Below, in pieces: positions 1-7,702 of a stretch of 64,000 bases of DNA. Under the pieces are notes generated by a model. That model had not been told where the DNA came from. It worked only from the letters and a program-made list of their open reading frames with translations, and searched no databases. The position numbers and the translations under genes are program-made. Origin of the DNA: Pseudomonadales bacterium (GTDB lineage Bacteria; Pseudomonadota; Gammaproteobacteria; Pseudomonadales; Azotimanducaceae); NCBI GenBank assembly GCA_024234635.1, contig JACKNX010000006.1, forward strand, positions 62,001-126,000. The letters run 5' to 3'. Each line of letters opens with the position of its first letter. Positions within the stretch are counted from its first letter, which is position 1.

Positions 1-429
1 CCCTGGCTGCTCGAACTGCTGCACTACGAATGGGTGGAGATGGCGCTGTCGGTCAGCGAGGCGGAGGTACCGCCGCCACTCCCGCAAACGGAGGCAGCCC
101 TGCTGGACACCCTGGCGGTCTCGCCGCTGGCCCGAGCGCTGACGTATCGGTACCCCGTGCAGACGATTGGGCCCGGACATCTGCCGGCGCAGGAGCCCGA
201 GGAAGCGACACACCTCGTGGTGTATCGTCGCCGCGATGACAGCGTGCATTTCATGGCGGCGAATCCGCTGACGCTGCGCCTCCTCGCCCTGCTGGGTGAG
301 GGCCTGTCCGGTCGCGCGGCACTGGAGCAGTTGGCGACGGAACTGGGTCTGTCGCCTTCTGTGGTTGCGGATCAGGGGCTGGCAACACTCCGCCGTCTTG
401 CGGATCTTGATATTCTGGCGGCGCGGTAG
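1..429 (+). CDS. HvfC-type RiPP maturation protein (DUF2063 family), C-terminal part
   Basis: The reading frame is open from the first base, so the gene starts upstream of the window. Visible residues begin PWLLELLHYEWVEMAL, the HYEW segment I associate with the C-terminal domain of HvfC/DUF2063 proteins. Further on, DDSVHFMAANPLTLRLLALL matches that family's usual segment before the C-terminal helices. HvfC is a partner of HvfB (DUF692) in maturing small cysteine-rich copper-binding peptides (bufferins). HvfB and the precursor would be expected just upstream, outside the window. The last 40 residues look like a small winged-helix-like region. Family assignment is by remembered motifs only; the partner genes cannot be seen. 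Confidence 0.6.
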   Translation, partial: PWLLELLHYEWVEMALSVSEAEVPPPLPQTEAALLDTLAVSPLARALTYRYPVQTIGPGHLPAQEPEEATHLVVYRRRDDSVHFMAANPLTLRLLALLGEGLSGRAALEQLATELGLSPSVVADQGLATLRRLADLDILAAR

Positions 430-540
430 GTAAATTCAGGCCGCTCGTCGAACGACGGTCCACTCCGTGCCGGAATAAACCGGCCTTTCCTGTGGCCCGG
501 CTTCCGGCCGGCGACTCGAAGGCAGCAGGGTGAGAGAGCG

Positions 541-1272
541 ATGGGACGTGCCGGACGATGGATGAACTTGGTTTGCGTGCTGTTGCTCGCCAATGTCACG
601 CTGCCGGCCGTACAGGCGTCGGAAATTCACGACCCCTGGGAAAACGTGAATCGCAAGGTCTTCAAATTCAATGATTTTCTCGATCGCTGGATGCTGAAGC
701 CGGTCGCCAGGGGCTACCGGAAGGTCGTTCCCGCACCGGTTCGGCGCAGCGTGGGAAATTTTTTCCGCAATCTCGACACACCGATGACGGCCGTTAACCA
801 GTTCCTGCAGGGCAAGGCCGGTGAGGGTGTTTCGGACCTCGGCCGGTTTGTCGTCAATTCAACCCTCGGCATCGGGGGGCTGTTCGATCCTGCGACGCGC
901 ATGGGGTTCGCCAAGCACCAGGAGGATTTCGGGCAGACGTTTGGCAGGTGGGGCACCGGTAGCGGTAACCATGTTGTCCTGCCGCTGAGGGGCTCCTCCA
1001 CGGTGCGTGATACTTTCGGCCTGGTGCTGGACACGCTGACCAATCCGATCCGCCTGATTTCCCCGAATGAGCTGGAGTACGGCCTGCGCGGGGTCTCGGT
1101 GGTGGACACGCGTACCGACCTGCTGTCAGCCGAGAGCCTCATGAAGGAAGGCGGTGACAGCTACCTGTTTCAGCGTGATGCGTTTCTGCAGCGGCGGGAG
1201 TTCCTGGTGCATGACGGCGAGGCGGAGGAGTCCGATCCGTTCCTCGATGAGGAGTGGTCGGAGGAGGATTAG
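541..1272 (+). CDS. mlaA: MlaA/VacJ family outer-membrane lipid-asymmetry protein
   Basis: MlaA sits in the outer membrane beside porins and removes mislocalised phospholipids from the outer leaflet, passing them to MlaC and the MlaFEDB transporter. The 243-residue protein has the family core: DPWENVNRKVFKFND, then GNFFRNLDTPMTAVNQFLQG, RFVVNSTLGIGGLFDPAT, and FGQTFGRWGTGSGNHVVLPLRGSSTVRD. Length is normal for the family. The N-terminal hydrophobic stretch ends in a typical signal-peptidase I site (LPAVQA-SE) and has no lipobox cysteine; the only early Cys is inside the hydrophobic core. It may therefore be soluble or anchored differently from the E. coli lipoprotein. No other mla genes are nearby. 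The acidic C-terminal tail is common in the family. Confidence 0.9.
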   Translation: MGRAGRWMNLVCVLLLANVTLPAVQASEIHDPWENVNRKVFKFNDFLDRWMLKPVARGYRKVVPAPVRRSVGNFFRNLDTPMTAVNQFLQGKAGEGVSDLGRFVVNSTLGIGGLFDPATRMGFAKHQEDFGQTFGRWGTGSGNHVVLPLRGSSTVRDTFGLVLDTLTNPIRLISPNELEYGLRGVSVVDTRTDLLSAESLMKEGGDSYLFQRDAFLQRREFLVHDGEAEESDPFLDEEWSEED

Positions 1273-1404
1273 CGGGTCTTCGCGACGGACGGCTCAGCGG
1301 TGCGTTCGCCCGCGCTGCGGGCGGCCGGAAACCTTGCTTGTAATGGCCCCTGCATGGGAGTAGGGTGCCGGCCCCATCACCGCTGCGGCGTGAGCTCCCG
1401 GCTG

Positions 1405-2505
1405 ATGAGCCTGCTTGTCATACAACCGGACGGTGTGCCAGATCCTCTCCTGGCGCGGTTGTCCGGAATCAATGAATATCGTTGTGTCCCTTCTGCTGAT
1501 GCCGCGCGGGCGCTGTTCAGTGCTGATCTGGATGACATCATCCTGGCGCGTTCGGAAGCGCAGGTGCGTGAACTGATCGAGTCGGAGCCACTGCTGGACG
1601 TTGTGCTGATATGTGCTGACGAACCCGACGCGTCGCAGGCGTTGCAGGCGATGCGTGCCGGCGCCCTGGATGTGTGGAACCTGGCCGAATCCGTGGAAAC
1701 GCTGGGAGAACGGCAGCAGGCACTGGTACGCCGGCTGCGCGGCAGACGCCAGGCTGTTCGCGAGCGCTGGCTGCGTCACGAGAGCGACGTACAGCGGGAC
1801 CAGCGTGCCGGCCGTTACATCCAGCTTGGCATGCTGCCGCCCAATCCGATGATGGTTGGCGACTATGTGCTGCGCCACAGGGTAGTGCCGTCGGCATTCC
1901 TCTCGGGGGATTTCATCGACTACTTTGCGTTTGCCCAACACTATCTGGCGGCCTATGTCGCTGACGTCTCCGGACACGGTGCGTCGTCCGCGTTCGTGAC
2001 GGTGCTCCTGAAGAACTTCTCTCGCCGTATCCGCCGCGAGTATCGCGTGGACATGCTTACCAATCCGGGTCAGATCCTCGCGTTGTTCAACCGGGAACTG
2101 ATCGAGCAGAAGATCGACAAACACGTAACCCTTTCGTTTGTCCTGATTGACCTGCGCACCGACGAGCTGCTGTACGTGAACGCAGGTCACTACCCTCAGG
2201 CCATTCTTGTTGATGGATCCGGCGCCCGCTTCCTGGAGGCAACGGGCAGGCCGGTCGGCCTCTTCCCGGAGGTGTCCTATACTGCGGAATCGGCAATCAT
2301 CGGACCTGGCGAACGGCTTGTGCTCTTCTCGGATGGCGTTCTTGAAATGCTGGGTGGCGATTCGCTGACGGCCAAGGAAGCGCTGCTGCTCGATGCGGCC
2401 GGGGCAAGCGATCAGGTGGATGTCATCTGGCAGATGCTTGGTCTGCGAAGTGACGATCAGGGGCCGGACGACATGTCCTGCCTGATCGTGAGCAGGGAGC
2501 CCTGA
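1405..2505 (+). CDS. Receiver-like plus PP2C (SpoIIE) phosphatase, HsbR-like
   Basis: Serine phosphatase of the SpoIIE/PP2C class, expected to dephosphorylate the STAS protein encoded immediately downstream. The N-terminal 120 residues fold like a response-regulator receiver but lack the usual acidic pair (LLVIQPDG) and a clear phospho-acceptor Asp. The phosphatase domain is recognisable from SGDFIDYFAF, YVADVSGHGASSAFVTVLLKN, VNAGHYPQAIL, RPVGLFP and LFSDGVLEM, with the metal-binding Asp residues present. At about 366 residues it is shorter than Pseudomonas HsbR, which also has a C-terminal HATPase kinase domain; that domain is absent. Start at ATG 1405 fits the domain edge; GTG 1390 is an in-frame alternative. 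It ends TGATG, overlapping the next gene, so the two are probably co-translated. Confidence 0.8.
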   Translation: MSLLVIQPDGVPDPLLARLSGINEYRCVPSADAARALFSADLDDIILARSEAQVRELIESEPLLDVVLICADEPDASQALQAMRAGALDVWNLAESVETLGERQQALVRRLRGRRQAVRERWLRHESDVQRDQRAGRYIQLGMLPPNPMMVGDYVLRHRVVPSAFLSGDFIDYFAFAQHYLAAYVADVSGHGASSAFVTVLLKNFSRRIRREYRVDMLTNPGQILALFNRELIEQKIDKHVTLSFVLIDLRTDELLYVNAGHYPQAILVDGSGARFLEATGRPVGLFPEVSYTAESAIIGPGERLVLFSDGVLEMLGGDSLTAKEALLLDAAGASDQVDVIWQMLGLRSDDQGPDDMSCLIVSREP

Positions 2506-3011
2506 TGGCGCCCGGGCGCATCATGGTGGGCGACACCGATGGGGTCTACCTTCTCAAACTGGTTGGTGATGTTCGCGTGACGCTGTGTATCTCGGCGGAA
2601 GGTTTTATCCACCGGATGCTGGCCGACCCCGAGTTCAAAGCCGTGACCATCGATCTCTCCGACGCCCGGGGCATGGACAGTACGTCGCTTGGCATCCTTG
2701 CCCGTATTGCCATTGAAACCCGCCGACAGCACAACCTGCGGCCCACGGTGCTGGTGACCAATCCGGATCTCGAGAAGCTGATCCGCGTATCCGGCCTGGC
2801 TGATGAATTCAAATTCGTGCGTTCAGCCGTCGTGGCGGACGTCGCGATCAACGAACTGCCGCAGTACAACGCGCTCGACGAAGGGGAGCTACGCCGCCGG
2901 GTCATTGACGCGCATCGCACCCTGATGTCGATGAACGCCGCCAACGAAGCCACCTTCCGCGATCTGGTGCTGGCGCTTGAAGCGGAAGAACGCGGTCCGG
3001 GTGGCTGCTGA
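2505..3011 (+). CDS. STAS-domain anti-sigma-factor antagonist, HsbA-like
   Basis: STAS-domain switch protein of the SpoIIAA class, 168 residues. The core GVYLLKLVGDVRVTLCISAEGFI...VTIDLSDARGMDSTSLGILARIAI contains the conserved DST/SLG segment with the serine that is phosphorylated in this family. The long C-terminal extension (from about residue 105) resembles Pseudomonas HsbA, which sequesters FlgM or HsbD depending on its phosphorylation state. The start codon overlaps the stop of the phosphatase gene (TGATG), which marks them as a regulatory pair. No cognate kinase is visible in the window. By homology it would link surface or flagellar regulation to phosphorylation; that role is inferred. 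Confidence 0.8.
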   Translation: MAPGRIMVGDTDGVYLLKLVGDVRVTLCISAEGFIHRMLADPEFKAVTIDLSDARGMDSTSLGILARIAIETRRQHNLRPTVLVTNPDLEKLIRVSGLADEFKFVRSAVVADVAINELPQYNALDEGELRRRVIDAHRTLMSMNAANEATFRDLVLALEAEERGPGGC

Positions 3012-3018
3012 TCCGCAC

Positions 3019-3987
3019 TCAGCACACGCAACTCAGTGCTTCGCTGACCAGCCCCAGCCGGTTCTCCGCCAGTCGTTTCTGATCGCTGAGCAGACGTCGG
3101 TAGGCGCGGGCGCCGCGTTGTCCGTTGAACAGGCCGAGCAGGTGCCGGCTCATCGCCTTGAGCGGTATCCCGAGAGCGAGTTGCCGTTCCATGTAGGGCA
3201 GGAACGCAGAGACGAGTTGAGCCGGTTCGAGACTGTCTGTCTCGCGGTCGGGGTGAAGCCGCAGATGCAGCTGACGCAGCAACATGGGATTGTGATACGC
3301 GGCCCGACCGATCATGACGCCGTCGCAGTCACGGAGCAGCGCCGCGGCCTGGCTTGCGTCGGCAATGCCGCCGTTCAGAACGATCGACAGTTGCGGGAAA
3401 CGACGCTTCAGTGCCAGCACCCGATCGTGGCGCAGCGGCGGTATTGAGCGGTTCTGGGCGGGGGACAGCCCGTTGAGCAGGGCTATGCGTGCGTGCACGT
3501 AGAACGTCTCGCAGCCTGCTGACGCCACCGCGCCGACGAACGAATCGAGGAAGTTGTCGCTGACCTGGTCGTCGATTCCCAGGCGACACTTCACGGTGAC
3601 GGGAATCGATACACGGTCCCGCATGGCGGCCACTGCCCGAGCAACCAGCTCCGGCTGGGCCATGAGGCAGGCACCGATGAGCCCCTGTTGCACCCGCTCG
3701 GAGGGGCAACCGACGTTCAGGTTGACCTCGTCGTAGCCCGCCTGTGCGGCGAGCTGTGCACAGTGTGCCAGCGCCTGCGGATCGTTGCCGCCAAGCTGCA
3801 GCGCGACCGGGTGCTCGTGCGGGTGGTAGGCGAGACGCCGGTCCGGCTGGCCATGCAGCAGGGCGTCCGTTGTCACCATCTCGGTAAATAACCCCACTGA
3901 CGGGCTGACAAGGCGCAGCAGGTAACGGCAGTGGCGATCCGTGTACGCCATCATGGGGGCGACGGTCACGGGTGCCAGCGCGCTCAC
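3019..3987 (-). CDS. dusA: tRNA-dihydrouridine(20/20a) synthase DusA
   Basis: FMN-dependent enzyme that reduces uridine 20/20a in the D-loop of tRNAs using NADPH. TIM-barrel motifs are clear: VAPMMAYTDRHCR at the start, EMVTTDALLHG, QLGGNDP, NLNVGCPS with the catalytic Cys94, and VKCRLGIDD. YVHARIALLNGLSP and LNGGIAD near FMN, and DGVMIGRAAYHNP are further family motifs. The long central insertion and the C-terminal helical domain (MSRHLLGLFNGQRGARAYRR) are DusA-type rather than DusB or DusC. Length 322 is normal. It is convergent with the HsbA-like gene (7 bp apart), and a TTGACA-type promoter lies upstream. Confidence 0.93.
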   Translation of the reverse strand: MSALAPVTVAPMMAYTDRHCRYLLRLVSPSVGLFTEMVTTDALLHGQPDRRLAYHPHEHPVALQLGGNDPQALAHCAQLAAQAGYDEVNLNVGCPSERVQQGLIGACLMAQPELVARAVAAMRDRVSIPVTVKCRLGIDDQVSDNFLDSFVGAVASAGCETFYVHARIALLNGLSPAQNRSIPPLRHDRVLALKRRFPQLSIVLNGGIADASQAAALLRDCDGVMIGRAAYHNPMLLRQLHLRLHPDRETDSLEPAQLVSAFLPYMERQLALGIPLKAMSRHLLGLFNGQRGARAYRRLLSDQKRLAENRLGLVSEALSCVC

Positions 3988-4130
3988 GTGTCAAACACCA
4001 TGGAGCACGCATGGTCCGACGACGGCCGGACCATCGTGGGCCGGCCCTGACACGCGCTGGACGTGACGCAGGCGTACATCTCGTGGCGAAACAGTTGCAA
4101 TACGATGACAAATACCAAGAAAATGGAGAG

Positions 4131-4158
4131 CTTGTACGTGGGAAGGGTTAACTGTCAA
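4131..4158 (-). promoter_or_regulatory. Candidate sigma-70 promoter for dusA
   Basis: On the minus strand there is a perfect -35 TTGACA (plus-strand 4153-4158), a 16-bp spacer, and a -10 TACAAG (4131-4136). It points at dusA with an untranslated leader of about 130 nt. Only the -35 is strong, so this is a prediction. Confidence 0.45.
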
Positions 4159-4258
4159 CGGAATTGTCTTTCGTAAGCTCATGATAAATCAAGGGTTCGC
4201 GAACGGGAATATTCGGTGGTCGAAGGTCCCAAGGATTACAGAATTTCTCCATTTTCTC

Positions 4259-4286
4259 TTCATATTTTCGAGGGAGTGGTTATAAT
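4259..4286 (+). promoter_or_regulatory. Candidate sigma-70 promoter for the lpxC paralogue
   Basis: Perfect -10 TATAAT at 4281-4286, preceded after 16 bp by TTCATA (4/6 match to the -35). The surrounding 60 bp are distinctly AT-rich compared with the rest of the window. The promoter faces lpxC and diverges from the dusA promoter 100 bp away. The rest of the 3988-4402 gap shows no ORF or RNA gene. Confidence 0.5.
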
Positions 4287-4402
4287 ATGGCGCACGTCGA
4301 TGTCGCAGGAAGCCATCCGGTATTCGTCGACGTGAGGTAACAGGATTTATCCGGGCTGGCGAGCGAATTCTTGTCACCCCGGCGCGCCAGGAGATGCAGG
4401 CG

Positions 4403-5323
4403 ATGCTGTGTCAGCGAACGATCAGGAAACCCGTGCATGCCATCGGTATTGGTGTGCACTCGGGGAGGAAGGTCCGTATTTCAATGCGCCCTGCCGGGGA
4501 GAATGCGGGAATTACCTTCGTGCGCACCGACACCGAAGCGCCTGCTTCGGTGCCGGCGCTCGCACAGTTTGTCTCCGACACAACGTTGTCCACCACGATC
4601 TCATCGGGAAACGTGCAGGTGGCCACAGTGGAACATCTGTTGTCCGCGCTGTGGGGCCTTGGCATCGACAATCTCGTCATTGAACTCAGCGCCGAGGAAG
4701 TGCCGATCATGGATGGCAGCGCCGCGCCATTCATCGACCTGATAAATTCCGTGGGCATCGTCAACCAGTCGGCGGCGAAGCAGTATCTGCGCATCACCCG
4801 AGAGATCGAGGTTAAACAGGGCGATGCACGGGCTTTGCTGCGACCGTATGCGGGTTTCAAGGCAAGTTATACGTTCGTGGCTGATCACCCTGTATACAAC
4901 CGATATCCAAAGCAGGCGACTCTGGATTTTTCCTGCACATCCTATTGCGATGAAGTGAGCAGGGCCCGTTCTTTCGGGCTCGTAAAGGAGTTGCCCCAGG
5001 CGCATGCCATCAACCGTTGTCTCGGCTCGAGTCTGCACAACGCGATCGGCATCGAGGATGACCAGATCGTCAACGACGGTGGGCTGCGCTACAACGACGA
5101 GTTTGTGAAGCACAAGCTTCTGGACGCGATTGGCGATCTCTATCTTCTGGGCCGTCCAGTGCTGGGTGAATTTGTCGGCTTCATGTCAGGGCATGCGCTC
5201 AACAACAAGTTGGCGCACGCTCTCCTGCGCTGCGAGGATGCCTGGGATGTTGTGACCTTCGGGGAAAACGAGCGTCACGGAGTGGGCGAGCCGATCATGC
5301 AACCGGAAGCTTCGGTGTTCTGA
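4403..5323 (+). CDS. lpxC: LpxC family UDP-3-O-acyl-GlcNAc deacetylase
   Basis: Zn-dependent deacetylase that commits UDP-3-O-acyl-N-acetylglucosamine to lipid A synthesis. The catalytic set is present: E77-H78 (TVEHLLSALWGLG), H237 and D241 (FVKHKLLDAIGD) and H264 (SGHALNNKL). The usual Thr of SRARTFG is Ser190 here. ATG 4403 is preferred over 4394 because AGGAG at 4389-4393 is well spaced only for 4403, and MLCQRTIRK aligns with the E. coli start. Length 306 matches the family. The mid-region (ELPQAHAINRCLGSSLHNAIGIEDD) differs from usual gammaproteobacterial LpxC. The gene is alone, not next to ftsA-ftsZ, so it may be an additional copy. Confidence 0.88.
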   Translation: MLCQRTIRKPVHAIGIGVHSGRKVRISMRPAGENAGITFVRTDTEAPASVPALAQFVSDTTLSTTISSGNVQVATVEHLLSALWGLGIDNLVIELSAEEVPIMDGSAAPFIDLINSVGIVNQSAAKQYLRITREIEVKQGDARALLRPYAGFKASYTFVADHPVYNRYPKQATLDFSCTSYCDEVSRARSFGLVKELPQAHAINRCLGSSLHNAIGIEDDQIVNDGGLRYNDEFVKHKLLDAIGDLYLLGRPVLGEFVGFMSGHALNNKLAHALLRCEDAWDVVTFGENERHGVGEPIMQPEASVF

Positions 5324-5343
5324 CCGGTGAGCGGGGATGCGCG

Positions 5344-6663
5344 TCAGTCGCCGCTGCGTAACATTTCCTCGAACATCGTCCGTACGAAGCCGCGTACCGC
5401 TGCTCTTGCCTCCTCCGGCGGCATCAGACCCTGACGGGACAGTTCCGCTGCGATAGCGTCCACTCCCCGCTGCCCGTTCACCTGGGACATGATCCACGCG
5501 TGTACGCGTACGGCGGTTGCCTGGGCCTGGAAAGCAGGCAACAGCGGAATGGGTTGCGCACCGTCTGCCAGCCAATCCGGGCTGCGGTTGTCGGGCGGCG
5601 GGACGGCCCCCACCTTGCGCGCGGACCAGGTCACCACTCTTTCGTACCGGCGTTGCCGATGGTGAGGCGATTGCTGGTAGGGTTGGTCTTCCTCGCTGCA
5701 GGTCAGCATCTCAAAGCCGCTGGCACGCAATATTTCCGGGATTTCCTCCAGGCACGGATTCCATGCGGGATTGCCGTTGGTGAACGCCAATGAACCCTGA
5801 TTGATCCAGACACCGCCCGGTTCCAGCACGTGGTTGAGCGTGGCCGCCAGCACGCCCAGGGGCAGGTCGATGACATCGATGAGCCAATGGGTGACAACGA
5901 CGGGAAGGCTTGCCGCGGGAAACGGCGGAAAGCGGATGTCTCCCAGAATGGGTTGTACATTGGTGGCGGGCGGCGGTTGGAGTAAATGCACGACCGCCAC
6001 GTCATCCAGATGGCGGGGGGCGGTGGGAAATTCCACAAATTCGGCGGTAGTCCCGGCCAGAAGACGGGCAGCGACGAGCAGCAGGAGTGGATTGCTGTCG
6101 AGCGCCACGACAGGCCGCTCGCGTCCCAGTTCAGCGGCCAGGCCACAGGCCCCGGCGCCCAGCACGGTGATCGGCGTCGTCGCCCCCTCCGGCAGGTGTC
6201 CGCGGATGGCGCGCGCCGCCGCCAGGGTTTCCGGCTGTCCCCACGCCCAGTCTCTCAGCACGTTGGTGGCGTAGCCGGTAACGGCGTGGTGACCAGGCAG
6301 TCGGGTGCGAAGCCCGAGCAGTGTTTCCCTTGCCCCACCGCGGTCGTTGCCGAGCATGGGCGCGAGCAGCGATTCCAGGCAGGCGCGCTGCTTTGCCAGC
6401 GCCGCGGCCAGGTGGTTGAGGCGCGCCGCGGCAATCCCCGCTGCAGTAGCCGCCGCCGCGCTCGCGCGTCGCTCTTCGGCATACAGGCGTTGTCGTTCCA
6501 GTCGCCAGCGATTGCGCCAGTCCGCTAGTGCCATTTCGGGTTCAGGCAGCAGCACGGGAACGGCTTCGAGCATCGGGTAACTGGCATTGCACGGGTTGCA
6601 GCGCCACACATGCAGTGGGTTGCCACAGGCCGGACAGGCAAAGGATGGCAGGGCATCGTTCAT
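5344..6663 (-). CDS. Zn-ribbon methyltransferase-like protein with PqqD-like C-terminus
   Basis: A modular protein of about 439 residues. The N-terminus is a zinc ribbon (C10-x2-C13 and C22-x2-C25) of the Trm112 type. A helical region with many Ala/Arg follows. From about residue 155 comes a SAM-binding Rossmann domain (TVLGAGACGLAAELGRERPVVALDSNP, then DVIDLPLGVLAATLNHVLEPGGVWINQGSL), like N2227/carnosine-type methyltransferases. The last 60 residues (VDAIAAELSRQGLMPPEEARAAVRGFVRTMFEEML) resemble a PqqD/RRE-like winged helix. The substrate is unknown; the RRE-like tail could mean peptide recognition. ATG 6663 fits the ribbon; GTG 6693 and ATG 6687 are alternatives. Convergent with lpxC. Confidence 0.6.
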   Translation of the reverse strand: MNDALPSFACPACGNPLHVWRCNPCNASYPMLEAVPVLLPEPEMALADWRNRWRLERQRLYAEERRASAAAATAAGIAAARLNHLAAALAKQRACLESLLAPMLGNDRGGARETLLGLRTRLPGHHAVTGYATNVLRDWAWGQPETLAAARAIRGHLPEGATTPITVLGAGACGLAAELGRERPVVALDSNPLLLLVAARLLAGTTAEFVEFPTAPRHLDDVAVVHLLQPPPATNVQPILGDIRFPPFPAASLPVVVTHWLIDVIDLPLGVLAATLNHVLEPGGVWINQGSLAFTNGNPAWNPCLEEIPEILRASGFEMLTCSEEDQPYQQSPHHRQRRYERVVTWSARKVGAVPPPDNRSPDWLADGAQPIPLLPAFQAQATAVRVHAWIMSQVNGQRGVDAIAAELSRQGLMPPEEARAAVRGFVRTMFEEMLRSGD

Positions 6664-7041
6664 GGGTAGCGGTATTCTCCGGGTCATGGTCACTGGCGGA
6701 CAGTCACCCGCGATCGGTTGGTCATCGCGGTCCTGGCGATGTCGATCGGGAAGTGGGCCGCAGTACGCCGGGCACAGTGGTTGTCGGGGTACGCCGGGAT
6801 GATCCGGCCCATCGTATCAATACCGTCGCGGATGCACAGGCGACAGCCTCTACCGGCGTTGGGGCTGAAACCGTCAGACGCGACGGTATTATCGGTCTGC
6901 GGTAACATCGTCGCTGGTTGTAGCCATACCGCGCCGCGGCGCGGGGCCCGGACCGCGTCGGCGGGAGCGACTTCAGGGGGAGACGCTCACCGGGTCGGAA
7001 AAAGGCGAGCGACCCGCAAACTCAACCAGCAGGAGAGAGCC
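6664..7041. other. Intergenic region with a possible promoter
   Basis: No convincing gene here. A possible promoter for the downstream split-barrel gene is CTGAAA at 6865-6870, a 16-bp spacer and TATTAT at 6887-6892. A GC-rich palindromic stretch lies near 6930-6950. In-frame codons upstream of 7042 have no family similarity, so I treat them as noncoding. Confidence 0.35.
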
Positions 7042-7623
7042 ATGTCCCGGGCGACCGATCATGAAGTCGTTTCAATTTATCCCTTCAGCGAGGAACAGCG
7101 CGAGAAGCTGCTGACCCTTGCGCCAGAATGTGTACTGATGTGGAGCACCAAGGATCACTGGCCGGTCGGTGTCGTACACTCCTTTGTGTGGCGCGACGGC
7201 GCCCTCTGGATAACCTTTGCCGCACACCGGCATCGTGCAACGGCAATCCGGCGCGACCCGCGGGTCTCGGTCACGATCAGTGGCCGCACCAGCACCGACC
7301 CCGACTGCCCGCGTGGGGCGGTCACCGTGAAAGGGCGGGCCAGCTTCCATGACGATGCCGCCACCAAGGCCTGGTTCTATCGCGCCCTGGCCAAGAAGCA
7401 GTCGCCGGACGATCCGAAAGGGGAGGAAGACTTCTTCCAGCTGCTCGACTCCCCCCTGCGGACCATCCTCAAGGTCGTTCCTGAGAAGTGGATAACCTTT
7501 GACGCGGGCAAGTCCGCCGCGCATCGGGCCGGTACGCTGTCCGAAGACGAACTCGGCCCACGCCTGAATTCCGACACACAGCGGCTGAAGGCGGAGAAGC
7601 AGCGACGGGGCCTCAGCGATTAA
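7042..7623 (+). CDS. Pyridoxamine 5'-phosphate oxidase-like FMN split-barrel protein
   Basis: 193-residue FMN-binding split-barrel protein. The pattern CVLMWSTKDHWPVGVVHSFVWRDGALWITFAAHRHRATAIRRDPRVSVTI is the usual strand order of PNPOx-like proteins, with HRHRATAIRRDPRVSV next to the flavin phosphate. It lacks the C-terminal RxxPxxW signature of true PdxH, so it is probably not the vitamin B6 enzyme; F420- or haem-binding relatives are possible. Start ATG 7042 follows AGGAGAG at 6-7 nt. Expressed alone; convergent with the VOC gene across a strong hairpin. Confidence 0.7.
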   Translation: MSRATDHEVVSIYPFSEEQREKLLTLAPECVLMWSTKDHWPVGVVHSFVWRDGALWITFAAHRHRATAIRRDPRVSVTISGRTSTDPDCPRGAVTVKGRASFHDDAATKAWFYRALAKKQSPDDPKGEEDFFQLLDSPLRTILKVVPEKWITFDAGKSAAHRAGTLSEDELGPRLNSDTQRLKAEKQRRGLSD

Positions 7624-7653
7624 CCCGCGGTAAGCGGTCGCCGTGCCGGTGAG

Positions 7654-7686
7654 CGCGCCAGCCAGGGAAGTTCCCAGGCTGGCGCG
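7654..7686. terminator. Bidirectional hairpin between convergent genes
   Basis: A 10-bp perfect inverted repeat (7654-7663 with 7677-7686) with an inner GGG/CCC pairing. It lies between the ends of two convergent genes. No T-tract follows, so it is a terminator candidate rather than a canonical one. Confidence 0.5.
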
Positions 7687-7702
7687 AACTCTGGGCCGGT
7701 CC

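Noticed and set aside
7042..7623. PdxH (pyridoxamine phosphate oxidase) assignment
   Set aside because: The C-terminal signature of true PdxH is missing, so only the split-barrel family is called.
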